Assembly (NCBI GenBank): GCA_024413635.1
Contig: JAKSTT010000005.1
Coordinates: forward strand, 1-47,078
Direction of reading: 5' to 3'
Origin: Treponemataceae bacterium
GTDB lineage: Bacteria; Spirochaetota; Spirochaetia; Treponematales; Treponemataceae
Length of the DNA: 47,078 bases
The position numbers and the translations under genes are program-made. Shown piece after piece: positions 1 through 8,383 of the stretch. The notes under the pieces were generated by a model that saw nothing but the letters and a program-made list of their open reading frames with translations, searched no databases and was not told the origin of the DNA. The number at the start of each line of letters is the position of its first letter. The stretch's first letter is position 1.

Positions 1-65
1 AAGACTATGCAGGAAATGATGCCTTTGACCTGCAGCTGGTTCTGGGTGCAAAACACAGTTTCTGA
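1..65 (+). CDS. C-terminal end of a probable outer-membrane beta-barrel protein (partial)
   Basis: Only the last 20 codons lie in the window, in the third frame from position 3 to the TGA at 63-65. The visible tail ends in alternating hydrophobic and polar residues (LQLVLGAKHSF) with a C-terminal Phe, the usual signature of the last beta strand recognised by the BAM machinery. A terminator follows 17 bp later, which supports a real gene end here. The protein's identity cannot be judged from so little sequence. Confidence 0.5.
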   Translation, partial: DYAGNDAFDLQLVLGAKHSF

Positions 66-81
66 ATAATGGTCTTGATAT

Positions 82-133
82 AAAAAAACGCAGGCTGTGG
101 TGAAGTGCGCTTCTCCGTAACCTGCGTTTTTTT
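82..133. terminator. Bidirectional rho-independent terminator
   Basis: An A-run at 82-88 is followed by CGCAGG (89-94), which pairs with CCTGCG (121-126) ahead of a T-run (127-133). The structure reads as a terminator on both strands. It closes the gene ending at 65 on the plus strand and the secA-cheX unit on the minus strand, whose last stop is at 136. Confidence 0.8.
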
Positions 134-135
134 GT

Positions 136-600
136 TTACTTAAAGCAGACGTCTACTTCGTAAGGACCGTACTGGGTAGTAAAAGGAATAGCCACGATGG
201 GGAATCCTTTTGGCCATGAAATGACGTGGTCAGGTCCTGAAACGACTACTGGCGGTGAAATATCCAGGTCATACAGTTTGATTCCTGAAACCGCATTGCC
301 GGAAATAATGTTGGTAAACTCACTGACCAGCTGAATGGCCAGCTGTTCGCGGTCTTCAGTCTTTTCCGGAATGGCAACTCCCGAATTGGCCAGCATTTTG
401 TTTGCCAGCACTTTATGCAGGCGGAATGCTACAACGCCGGTACTGTCACCGGTAATACCGAGAATACCGCTTACTTCCCAACGATGGTTTCCATTCCGGT
501 CAAGAATGTACGGTGTTCCCGGCTGGGGAGTAACACCGAACATGTTCTCAAATGCCTTCATACTTGAATTCAGAAATGGGTTAACTACAGCTGCATCCAT
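136..600 (-). CDS. cheX: CheX-family chemotaxis phosphatase (CheY-P phosphatase)
   Basis: This 154-residue protein matches CheX in length and layout. CheX removes phosphate from CheY-P to end the motor-switching signal in spirochaete chemotaxis. The helix SEFTNIISGNA (about residues 93-103) holds the Glu-x-x-Asn pair used for catalysis in the CheC/CheX/FliY family. The first ATG follows a strong GAGGAGAG ribosome site. The gene begins 30 bp after secA ends, so it is probably cotranscribed with secA instead of lying in a cheA-cheW-cheX-cheY operon. No che partner is visible in the window. Family assignment is by motif and length; the operon is inferred. Confidence 0.82.
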   Translation of the reverse strand: MDAAVVNPFLNSSMKAFENMFGVTPQPGTPYILDRNGNHRWEVSGILGITGDSTGVVAFRLHKVLANKMLANSGVAIPEKTEDREQLAIQLVSEFTNIISGNAVSGIKLYDLDISPPVVVSGPDHVISWPKGFPIVAIPFTTQYGPYEVDVCFK

Positions 601-630
601 ATATCTCTCTCCTCTATATGGTTTTATCTG

Positions 631-3393
631 TTATCTTCCACAACAGTTCTTGTATTTTTTACCGCTGCCACAGGGGCACGGGTCATTTCTTCCAACTTTT
701 GGCATATTGCGTACAACGGTTACACTTTCACCCTGACGGCGCTGTGCCATGGGACTCTTGTCAGCTGCGGCTCTGGCAGCGTTTCCGTCAAATGACTGCA
801 TGGCATTGTGCTGGGCGTTCATGGTACGGGTTGCCGGTGTTGCCGCACGTTCAACAGGTCCAACCTGTACTTTAACCTTGAATACCCGTGAAAGAATATC
901 CGTACGTATCTGATCCATCATATCATAGAAAATGTTGAATCCGTCAATCTTATATTCAGTAAGCGGATTTTTTGATCCGTAAGAACGAAGGTGTACGGCT
1001 TCACGAAGTCCTTCCAGCTGTTCCAGGTGATCAAGCCATTTTTTGTCAATGTCCTGAATGTACTGGTATCTGATGAACATGTTAAGGTTATGTTTGCCAG
1101 CCAGAGCTTCCTTATTTTCAATATCTGCTTTCAGGGTAGAGAAAATGTGGTCATTAAGGGTTTCTGCCGTTACCTTTCCTTCAGAAAGGGCAGCCGGATC
1201 CATGCTCAGTCCGTACCGCTGCTTCAGCTCACTGCAGAGTGCTGCAATACCATCTGCAGGATCTTTTTTAATCTCAGGCAGTGCTTCGTCTACCAGGTCT
1301 TCTACATCATCCTTTGCATTGTTCAGTACACGGGTAGCCAGTTCACTGTCAGCAAGAATGTCATCACGCTGCAGGTAAATGGTATTACGCTGTTCGTTCA
1401 GTACATCATCATAGTCCAGCAGGTGTTTACGGATTTCGTAGTTCCGTTCTTCTACCTTGGTCTGTGCTTTTTCAATGCCTTTGGTCAGCATCGGGTGGTA
1501 AATCGGTTCTCCCGGTTCCATACCGATGTGGCTCATGATGTTCTTCAGGCGTTCTCCACCAAACAGACGCATCAGGTCATCATCCATGGAGATGAAGAAC
1601 TTACTGCGTCCCGGGTCTCCCTGACGGCCGGAACGACCGCGCAGCTGGTTATCAATACGGCGTGATTCGTGGCGTTCAGAACCGATGACGTACAGACCTC
1701 CGGCGTCCTTTACTTCCTCGTAATCCTTGAGCCACAGTTCCTTTTCTTTTTCCAGTGCTTCAGCATACTGTTCCGGTGTAGCCTGGGTACCGGCTTTTTT
1801 CTGTGCACGGAATTCCAGGTTTCCACCCAGTTTAATATCGGTACCGCGACCTGCCATGTTGGTAGCAATGGTAACGGCGCCTTTTGCACCGGCTTCTGCA
1901 ATAATAAGTGCTTCACGGGCGTGGTTTTTGGCGTTCAGGACTTCATGCCGGATGCCTTTTTTCGTCAGTAGTGAAGAAAGGTGTTCTGATTTTTCAATGG
2001 AAACGGTACCTACCAGAACCGGCTGTCCTTTTTTGTGGGCTTCTACGATTTCGCGGCAGATGGCTTCCCATTTATCGTCTTCAGTCAGGTATACTTCGTC
2101 GTTTTCATCGATACGGGCTACCGGTTTGTGGGTTGGCACTACGACTACGTCAAGGTTATAGATTTTGTTGAATTCTACGGCCTCGGTTTCTGCAGTACCG
2201 GTCATACCGGAAAGCTTGTCGTACATACGGAAGAAGTTCTGGAAGGTAATGGTTGCCAGGGTTCTGTTACGCTGGGCAATGCGGATGTGCTCCTTTGCTT
2301 CGATGGCCTGATGCAGACCGTCACCGTACCGGCGTCCTTCAAGAATACGTCCGGTAAATTCGTCAACAATCTGAACCTGTCCTTCCTTTACCACGTAGTC
2401 AACATCGTTTTTATACAGGGTATGGGCACGTACTGCCTGGGTAAAGTAGTGGATGTATTCAAAGTTGTTTTCGTCAAACAGGCTTCCGGTAATGCGGTTG
2501 TGCTTCAGAAGGATCTGTTCAATCTTGAGCATACCGGCATCAGTGAACGATACCCGTTTTGATTTTTCATCAAGTTTATAGTCACCGATGATTTCCTGGC
2601 CCTGGGCTTCATCAGGGTAATCGCCGGTTTCCGGGTCTTTCTGGGCTTCTTCCAGCTGACCAACGAATTTGTCTACATCGTAGAATTTTGCCGTGTCATC
2701 TTCACCCTGACCGGAAATAATCAGTGGGGTACGGGCTTCATCGATAAGGATTGAGTCAATTTCGTCGATGATACAGAATGAGAACCCTCTCTGTACTTTC
2801 TGGTCCAGGGAAATCTGCATGTTGTCACGCAGGTAGTCAAATCCCAATTCATTGTTGGTTCCGTAGGTAATGTCGCACTTGTAGGCTGCTTTACGGGCTT
2901 CGTTGTCCATGTTGGCAACGATGATGCCGCAGGAAACGCCCAGGTATTCGTATACCGGACCCATCCATTCTGCGTTGCGTTCTGCCAGGTAATCGTTGAC
3001 GGTAACAACATGTACGCCTTTACCGTCAAGAGCATTCAGGTAGGCAGCCGGAACGGTCATCAGTGTTTTACCTTCACCGGTTTTCAGTTCGGCCAGTTTT
3101 CCCTGATGCAGGATGATGGCACCCATAATCTGGGTATCATAGGGACGCTGGTCAATAACGCGTGAAGCAGCTTCACGTGCCATGGCAAATGCTTTGGGGA
3201 GAATATCATCTAAGGTTTTCGTACCTTCTGCAATCTGTTTCCGGAATTCGGCAGTCTGTGCTTTGAACTGCTCTGCTGAAAGGCTTTTTGCCCATTCTTC
3301 TTCTGCGTTGATTTTTGCAACTACAGGAAGTAATGCTTTTCTGTCGCGGTCGTGTTTAGATCCGAATATGGCTGTAATGATAGAGTTTGACAT
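631..3393 (-). CDS. secA: Preprotein translocase ATPase SecA
   Basis: SecA is the ATP-driven motor that pushes unfolded preproteins through SecYEG. The 920-residue product has Walker A GEGKT (residues 106-110), the DEID Walker B region followed by SILIDEARTPLI, the second nucleotide fold with MAGRGTDIKLGG, and the C-terminal zinc motif CPCGSGKKYKNCC. I chose the ATG at 3393, which gives MSNSIITAIFGSKHDRD. A TTG 36 bases further up would add a hydrophobic stretch not typical of SecA. Only a weak AGG precedes this ATG, and a plausible -10 box sits 7 nt before it, so a leaderless start is possible. cheX follows 30 bp downstream. Confidence 0.97.
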   Translation of the reverse strand: MSNSIITAIFGSKHDRDRKALLPVVAKINAEEEWAKSLSAEQFKAQTAEFRKQIAEGTKTLDDILPKAFAMAREAASRVIDQRPYDTQIMGAIILHQGKLAELKTGEGKTLMTVPAAYLNALDGKGVHVVTVNDYLAERNAEWMGPVYEYLGVSCGIIVANMDNEARKAAYKCDITYGTNNELGFDYLRDNMQISLDQKVQRGFSFCIIDEIDSILIDEARTPLIISGQGEDDTAKFYDVDKFVGQLEEAQKDPETGDYPDEAQGQEIIGDYKLDEKSKRVSFTDAGMLKIEQILLKHNRITGSLFDENNFEYIHYFTQAVRAHTLYKNDVDYVVKEGQVQIVDEFTGRILEGRRYGDGLHQAIEAKEHIRIAQRNRTLATITFQNFFRMYDKLSGMTGTAETEAVEFNKIYNLDVVVVPTHKPVARIDENDEVYLTEDDKWEAICREIVEAHKKGQPVLVGTVSIEKSEHLSSLLTKKGIRHEVLNAKNHAREALIIAEAGAKGAVTIATNMAGRGTDIKLGGNLEFRAQKKAGTQATPEQYAEALEKEKELWLKDYEEVKDAGGLYVIGSERHESRRIDNQLRGRSGRQGDPGRSKFFISMDDDLMRLFGGERLKNIMSHIGMEPGEPIYHPMLTKGIEKAQTKVEERNYEIRKHLLDYDDVLNEQRNTIYLQRDDILADSELATRVLNNAKDDVEDLVDEALPEIKKDPADGIAALCSELKQRYGLSMDPAALSEGKVTAETLNDHIFSTLKADIENKEALAGKHNLNMFIRYQYIQDIDKKWLDHLEQLEGLREAVHLRSYGSKNPLTEYKIDGFNIFYDMMDQIRTDILSRVFKVKVQVGPVERAATPATRTMNAQHNAMQSFDGNAARAAADKSPMAQRRQGESVTVVRNMPKVGRNDPCPCGSGKKYKNCCGR

Positions 3394-3400
3394 ACCTAAC

Positions 3401-3429
3401 AAGATACATAATACCACGCCAATCGGCAA
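3401..3429 (-). promoter_or_regulatory. Possible secA promoter placing the start point at the ATG
   Basis: On the minus strand a TTGCCG box (3424-3429) lies 17 bp before TATCTT (3401-3406), and the secA ATG follows 7 nt later. Both boxes match consensus at four of six positions, so the call is tentative. If real, the start of transcription falls on or next to the start codon. Confidence 0.4.
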
Positions 3430-3516
3430 GAGTTTACGGAATGTGTTGCTAAAAATCGTAGGTATTTACGGTCTCTTTACCAAGGGTCGTTATACAATGC
3501 TTAGTGAGGTCACTCT

Positions 3517-5826
3517 ATGATTATATTTTTGACGTGTCTGTACTTACAGTGTTTCTTACTCATAGCATTAATCATCAATCTGGTCCGTATTAAGAATACC
3601 CTTGCCAGGCGGATGAGGGGAACGGTTGCCGTTGGCCTTCTTACCTGCGTATCCTATTCAATAAACTGCTTTCCTGTTCCAGCTGCTGTGGCACACCTGA
3701 TGTACGGTATATATTATGCCAGCGTAACAGCCCTGATGATGCATATGACCTCATTTACCCATGCATTTACCGGTGTCCAGGCGAAAAAAAATATCGTAAC
3801 GGTTATTGAATATCTGCTTACGGGTGCGGATATGGCAATCCTTATCTATCTGTCTTTGACTCAGAAACTGATAACGCCGGTGTATACGGAAGTCCGCCAC
3901 TTTTACATGTGGGAAGCGGTTACCAAAAGCATGTATTTCAATGTCCATCTGGGTATCTGCTATCTGTTCTGCCTGAAAATTGTCTGCCTTTTTGCCATTA
4001 AAATGAGCCTTACTTCACGGCAGCAGCGGAGTAAATACCTGTTTGTCCTGTGGGGATTCAGTTCCGTCCTGTTTACCAATGCCTTATACCTGCTGGCAGG
4101 CTTTCATTACGATATTTCCCTGTTCGGATACGGCATTCTTTCCGTTACCATTTTCTTTTTCTCGTTTGTGTATGTACCGCGGAATCTTGTTAATGTGGCG
4201 CTGGCCAATGCCTTGCAGGATATGCAGGGAATCCTCATCTGCTTTGATATGGATGGCAACTGTGTATATCTGAATGAAGTTGCCATCAAATACCTGCATG
4301 AAATTCATCACGTTACAGCAAACTATCAGGCATTCTGTAATGACTATCTGACCAAATGGTCTGCAGAACATCCTTCCTTCTTTACCGTAGAAAACGAAGC
4401 AATCGTCAGAAATATGAGTATTACGGTAGAAGACCAGGTTCTGCAGTTTGAAGTAAAAGCAAAACGGAGCTTTGATGATAAAGGTCTGTATCTTGGCTGC
4501 TATTTCAATATTATCGATAAAACTGAGGAATACCGCCGGGCTAAGGAACGGGAACTGGAAAACCGGATTGATCCACTGTCCGGATATCTGAGCAGAGCTT
4601 ACTTTTTTGAACAGGTCCGCAGCATAATCCTGCAGAACCCGGAAACGGACTATTATCTGACCTGTTCCAATATTGTGGATTTCAAGATATTCAACAGTAT
4701 TTACGGTGAAGAGCAGGGAAACCAGGTCCTGCAGAAATGTGCAAAAGCCATTGAGAATGCAGATACCAAAATGGTGCTGTATGGCCGGATTTCCGGTGAC
4801 CTGTTCGGTTTTCTGCTGAAAAAGGAAGACTTTAATGAGCGTGCCTTCCATCTGTTTGTCAGTAACCTGCAGGATGAATTCAGCAATACGTTCTACAAAA
4901 TGCATATCCAGTACGGTCTGTACCTGATTACCAACCGGAATGAGCCTATCTCCAGCATGTGTGAAAAAGTGACCCTGTCAATGAAAAAGCACAAGACGGA
5001 ATATGACCGAATCATTTTCTTCTACAACGAAAATGATCTGGATATTTCGCTGAATGAGAAAAAACTGCTGGGCCGGTTTGATACGGCAATGATGAATGAT
5101 GAAATTACCATCTTCCTGCAGCCGCAGGTTTCTGGTGATGATAAGCTGGTAGGGGCTGAAGCTCTGGTACGGTGGATTGAACCGGATGGAACAATCAATA
5201 CGCCGGATACGTTTGTGCCATTGCTTGAGCGCAACGGCCTGATTTCACGGGTGGATCTGTATGTCTGGAATCTTGCAGCGCAGCAGTTGTCCAGCTGGGC
5301 TTTCATGGGACGTGAAGACCTGACCATTTCCATCAATATTTCCGTAAAGGATTTCTACTATCTTGACCTCTATAAGGAATTGACGGAACTGGTAGAGGAA
5401 TATCAGATCAACCCGAAAAACCTGTGCCTTGAGATTACGGAAACAACCATCATACAGGATATTGATAACATCAATGCCGTGCTGCAGCACCTGCGTGACT
5501 ATGGCTTTACGGTAGAAATTGATGATTTCGGCAATGGCTATTCTTCATTGGGTATGCTGAAAGAAATTGAAGTTGACGTATTGAAGCTGGATATGAGTTT
5601 CCTGCAGATGTCAGATCCTTCAAAATCAGAACGCACCTGGATCATCATGGAAGAAATCCTCCGGATGGCAAAAAATCTGAATATGAAGACTATCGTTGAA
5701 GGCGTAGAAATCCGGGAACAGGTAGAACGGCTGAAAAAGCTGGGATGCGATAATTTCCAGGGATTCTATTATGCGCAGCCGGAACCACTGGAGCACTTTG
5801 AACGGAGATTACAGAACGAATTATGA
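3517..5826 (+). CDS. Multi-pass membrane protein with PAS-like, degenerate GGDEF and intact EAL domains (c-di-GMP phosphodiesterase)
   Basis: The 769-residue protein has about seven hydrophobic helices in residues 1-220, similar to the 7TM sensor module of some histidine kinases. A PAS-like region (about 225-345), a GGDEF domain (about 355-500) and an EAL domain (about 520-765) follow. The GGDEF signature is degraded to SGDLF near residue 424, so cyclase activity is unlikely. The EAL domain keeps EALVRW (E548), the second metal-site DDFGNG, KLDMSF, IVEGVE and QGF, so hydrolysis of c-di-GMP is expected. A GAGG ribosome site precedes the ATG. The gene overlaps the next one by 4 nt (ATGA), so translation is probably coupled. 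Its ligand is unknown. Confidence 0.88.
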   Translation: MIIFLTCLYLQCFLLIALIINLVRIKNTLARRMRGTVAVGLLTCVSYSINCFPVPAAVAHLMYGIYYASVTALMMHMTSFTHAFTGVQAKKNIVTVIEYLLTGADMAILIYLSLTQKLITPVYTEVRHFYMWEAVTKSMYFNVHLGICYLFCLKIVCLFAIKMSLTSRQQRSKYLFVLWGFSSVLFTNALYLLAGFHYDISLFGYGILSVTIFFFSFVYVPRNLVNVALANALQDMQGILICFDMDGNCVYLNEVAIKYLHEIHHVTANYQAFCNDYLTKWSAEHPSFFTVENEAIVRNMSITVEDQVLQFEVKAKRSFDDKGLYLGCYFNIIDKTEEYRRAKERELENRIDPLSGYLSRAYFFEQVRSIILQNPETDYYLTCSNIVDFKIFNSIYGEEQGNQVLQKCAKAIENADTKMVLYGRISGDLFGFLLKKEDFNERAFHLFVSNLQDEFSNTFYKMHIQYGLYLITNRNEPISSMCEKVTLSMKKHKTEYDRIIFFYNENDLDISLNEKKLLGRFDTAMMNDEITIFLQPQVSGDDKLVGAEALVRWIEPDGTINTPDTFVPLLERNGLISRVDLYVWNLAAQQLSSWAFMGREDLTISINISVKDFYYLDLYKELTELVEEYQINPKNLCLEITETTIIQDIDNINAVLQHLRDYGFTVEIDDFGNGYSSLGMLKEIEVDVLKLDMSFLQMSDPSKSERTWIIMEEILRMAKNLNMKTIVEGVEIREQVERLKKLGCDNFQGFYYAQPEPLEHFERRLQNEL

Positions 5827-7250
5827 CACAGACCCCCTTTTCAAACCATTATAATCACCTGAAATACCGCATGGCGGTGGGATTTTCCCTGGCATTCTTT
5901 GTGGTCATCAGTTTTCTGTCTGCATCCATTCTGTATCAGACTAACCTGATGCTATCAAATAAAGTTCTTGACCTGACAAGTCTTCTGGACCGGCAGGTTA
6001 CCGTTGCCCTTAATTCTGTCATACAGGATACGGAACAGCGCATGAATATTCTGTTTCTGCCCACCGGTAACGAACCGCCGGAAATGGTATTCAACGGACG
6101 TTTTACTGCATTACAGAGTACCGGTGAATTTGCAGTAGTGTATCAGGATGGAACGGTCCGCGGTCATATTGACGAAAAAAGTGCAGCTGTACTTGGAAAA
6201 CCGCTGTATTCAGTTTTGAACGGATACCTTCCAGAAGGAAAGACGGATCGCACCTGGATTACCGCCGATGATCTTTCAACAGGACAGGTATATTACATAC
6301 GCCGGCACTCACCACAATCGATCATCATTACAACCATGAATGTAGGCCTGCTTGGAAAAATGATTTCCAATGCATCATTATCCAGTGGCATTGTCCTTCG
6401 TGTTATAGCAAACAACGGACTTATTCTCTATTCCAGTAACCAGGAAGAAATAGGTACTACCGTAGACTCCGGAGAAATCAGTCTGTTGAACGGACGGGTA
6501 GACCAGCCGAAAATCGTCAACCGGCAGCTGTATGTCATTAACCGTTCCAGTAACGGGTGGCTCATTGCTGCAACCGCTGATACCCGGAATATTCTCAGTG
6601 AAAGAAATGAGCTGATACAATACGTACTCATCATATGCTTTATTGCCATGAGTTTCATCGTCATTTTCTGCATTGTCTTTTCCATGAACCTGACCATGCC
6701 CATTGATACGCTGGTTCGGCGCCTGTATAACCAGAGCATCCGCGATCAGGATACCAAGCTGTTCCTGAAAGAGCATTTTGGCGAATGTGTACGGCAGATG
6801 CTGGAAGAGGGTGAAAATGAAAAGTTTGCCTTAATTCAGCTTGATATTGATAACTTCAAGCAGATGCATGACATGCGCGGCAATACGTTCTGTAACCGTA
6901 TCATCAAGGAACTGGCTGATGCCATGCAGGCCACATTCCCGGAAAATGCTCTTCTGGGCCGCATTGGAAATGACCGTTTCATGGTTTTTGCCCAGTTACC
7001 GGGTGACAGTTTCCAGCAGATTCATAACTGGTGTCTTGCCATTCAGGATTCCTTCAGGGAACGGGTAGAGAAAACCGAAAATGCCACCGGAATAAGTGTC
7101 AGCAGTGGTGTTGTTCTTGTGCCGGAACATGGTACTGATTTTGACCTGATCTGCGAATTAAGTGACCGGGCAGTATTTGCCATCAAGCGGGAAGGTAAAA
7201 ACGGCTATCACATCTACACCGTAGATGATGATGTCAATGTATGGAAATAA
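5823..7250 (+). CDS. Membrane-bound sensor protein with degenerate GGDEF domain
   Basis: The 475-residue protein has an N-terminal membrane helix (about 18-40), an extracytoplasmic region of some 225 residues resembling a Cache-type sensor, a second helix (about 265-290) and a cytoplasmic GGDEF domain. The metal-binding region LDIDNFKQMHD is kept, but the active-site motif is changed to GNDRF near residue 381, so cyclase activity is doubtful. The start overlaps the stop of the EAL gene (ATGA), and the two probably act together, perhaps with this protein tuning the phosphodiesterase. The tRNA-Phe terminator on the opposite strand lies just past its stop and may also end this transcript. Confidence 0.85.
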   Translation: MTQTPFSNHYNHLKYRMAVGFSLAFFVVISFLSASILYQTNLMLSNKVLDLTSLLDRQVTVALNSVIQDTEQRMNILFLPTGNEPPEMVFNGRFTALQSTGEFAVVYQDGTVRGHIDEKSAAVLGKPLYSVLNGYLPEGKTDRTWITADDLSTGQVYYIRRHSPQSIIITTMNVGLLGKMISNASLSSGIVLRVIANNGLILYSSNQEEIGTTVDSGEISLLNGRVDQPKIVNRQLYVINRSSNGWLIAATADTRNILSERNELIQYVLIICFIAMSFIVIFCIVFSMNLTMPIDTLVRRLYNQSIRDQDTKLFLKEHFGECVRQMLEEGENEKFALIQLDIDNFKQMHDMRGNTFCNRIIKELADAMQATFPENALLGRIGNDRFMVFAQLPGDSFQQIHNWCLAIQDSFRERVEKTENATGISVSSGVVLVPEHGTDFDLICELSDRAVFAIKREGKNGYHIYTVDDDVNVWK

Positions 7251-7254
7251 AGGG

Positions 7255-7284
7255 CAAAAAAAAGCACCTCTAAAAGAGGTGCTT
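7255..7284 (-). terminator. Rho-independent terminator of tRNA-Phe
   Basis: Read on the minus strand, AAGCACCTC and GAGGTGCTT form a 9-bp stem around a short loop, followed by a run of eight or nine T. It lies directly after the tRNA-Phe 3' end. On the plus strand the hairpin lacks a clear T-run. Confidence 0.85.
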
Positions 7285-7287
7285 AAG

Positions 7288-7360
7288 TGCCGTCGGACAG
7301 AATCGAACTGTCGACATATGGATTTTCAGTCCAGCGCTCTACCAACTGAGCTACAACGGC
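7288..7360 (-). tRNA. tRNA-Phe (GAA)
   Basis: A 73-nt cloverleaf with acceptor GCCGTTG/CGACGGC, D-arm AGCTCAGTTGG, anticodon loop CTGAAAA giving GAA, and a normal T-loop TTCGATT. The CCA end is not encoded. An identical copy lies at 36559-36631 on the opposite strand. It is transcribed alone from its own promoter. Confidence 0.97.
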
Positions 7361-7373
7361 AACTGATACATAA

Positions 7374-7402
7374 ACAATACCTTTTTGCAGTTTTTTGGTC
7401 AA
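7374..7402 (-). promoter_or_regulatory. Sigma-70-type promoter of tRNA-Phe
   Basis: TTGACC (7397-7402) and TATTGT (7374-7379) are 17 bp apart on the minus strand. The mature tRNA begins 14 nt after the -10 box, which leaves a 5' leader of only about 7 nt. Confidence 0.75.
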
Positions 7403-7447
7403 TTGCTTATGCATAAAATTTGAATAAAAATGCGAAATTATTAGCGG

Positions 7448-7476
7448 TTGTTTTAGCAACTTATCTGCTTTATACT
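7448..7476 (+). promoter_or_regulatory. Promoter of the ankyrin-murG operon, leaderless geometry
   Basis: TTGTTT (7448-7453) and TATACT (7471-7476) are separated by 17 bp. The ATG of the ankyrin gene starts 7 nt after the -10 box, at the place where transcription should begin, and no ribosome site is present. This suggests a leaderless mRNA. Confidence 0.65.
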
Positions 7477-7483
7477 GTTTTAT

Positions 7484-8383
7484 ATGAATTGGTTAGTACT
7501 TTGTTCCCACGTAGAAGATGCAAAACCGGTCGTAGACTTTCTTGAAGTAAAGAAGAGCAAACCGGTAGTTACAGAGCTTACTTCTGAATTTTCCGTAAAA
7601 AAACTGAAGGCACTTGCTTGTGGAGCTTCACATTGTGTAGCCCTGGTTACTGCTGCTGATGCCGTATTACCCCAGATGCTGTACACCGCCGGATATTTTT
7701 CCGGAAAAGAGTTACCCGTATTTGTTGTAGTAACTGATAAACCTGATCCTAAATTAAAGGAATACACCCAGTTATATAATTCTTTTTCACATTTCAAGAC
7801 CATCTCTGAATTGATTGGAAATCTGGAAAAAGATTATCACCTGTTCCTTGAAGAAGAAGAGCGCCAGCGGGCTCATAAAATCCTCTTTGATGACGGCATC
7901 CCCTTTACACCTGACTGTTTTTCAACATATATTGCCAAAGACAAGGAAGACATCTGCCAGCTGTTCATTGATGCCGGTATGGACATCAACTGCCGTGATT
8001 CTGCCGGTACTCCTATGCTGAGTATTGCAGCCCGCAGCGGACGGGAAAACATGTGCCAGTGGCTGGTTGATAACGGCGCTGCCATAGATGCCGTATCCCA
8101 GGACCGTGGGTATTCTGCCGTAATGGATGCTGTCTGGAAGGGCAGTACCCCGATTGTAGAAAAACTGATTGCTCTTGGCGCAAACCTGAACTTTGTAGGA
8201 AATGACGGACAGACTGCCCTTATCATTGCTACCGGTTCAACACATACCAAAATCTGCCGTCTGCTGGTAGAAAACGGTGCCGATCCAACGGTTACCGATC
8301 ATATGGGCATGTCAGCCCTGAAATACGCAGAATTATTTAAGAAAACTGAATTAGTGGAATTATATAAAGAGTACGTAAAATGA
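7484..8383 (+). CDS. Ankyrin-repeat protein with an N-terminal TIR-like or flavodoxin-like domain
   Basis: The 299-residue protein has no signal peptide and is probably cytoplasmic. Residues 1-130 alternate beta strands (NWLVLCSH, CVALVTAAD, LPVFVVVTD) with helices in an order reminiscent of TIR-like folds, but I see no catalytic Glu in the expected helix. Residues about 145-297 form four ankyrin-type units with repeated 'A..G....C..L...GA' patterns, for example ENMCQWLVDNGAAID and TKICRLLVENGADPT. It is the first gene of the murG operon and overlaps murG by 4 nt. The start has no Shine-Dalgarno, and the next Met lies too far inside. The ankyrin call is firm; the N-terminal fold is inference. 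Confidence 0.8.
   Translation: MNWLVLCSHVEDAKPVVDFLEVKKSKPVVTELTSEFSVKKLKALACGASHCVALVTAADAVLPQMLYTAGYFSGKELPVFVVVTDKPDPKLKEYTQLYNSFSHFKTISELIGNLEKDYHLFLEEEERQRAHKILFDDGIPFTPDCFSTYIAKDKEDICQLFIDAGMDINCRDSAGTPMLSIAARSGRENMCQWLVDNGAAIDAVSQDRGYSAVMDAVWKGSTPIVEKLIALGANLNFVGNDGQTALIIATGSTHTKICRLLVENGADPTVTDHMGMSALKYAELFKKTELVELYKEYVK

Noticed and set aside
2132..2150. TGGCAC sequence resembling half of a sigma-54 promoter; a second lies at 21776.
   Set aside because: The first is inside secA. The second is part of the atpK hairpin and lacks the TTGC element at the right distance.
3393..3429. Longer secA reading from TTG at 3429.
   Set aside because: It adds a hydrophobic stretch foreign to SecA, has no ribosome site, and overlaps the proposed promoter.
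4084..4905. A 273-codon open frame on the minus strand.
   Set aside because: It is antisense to the middle of the EAL-domain gene and shows no motif of its own.
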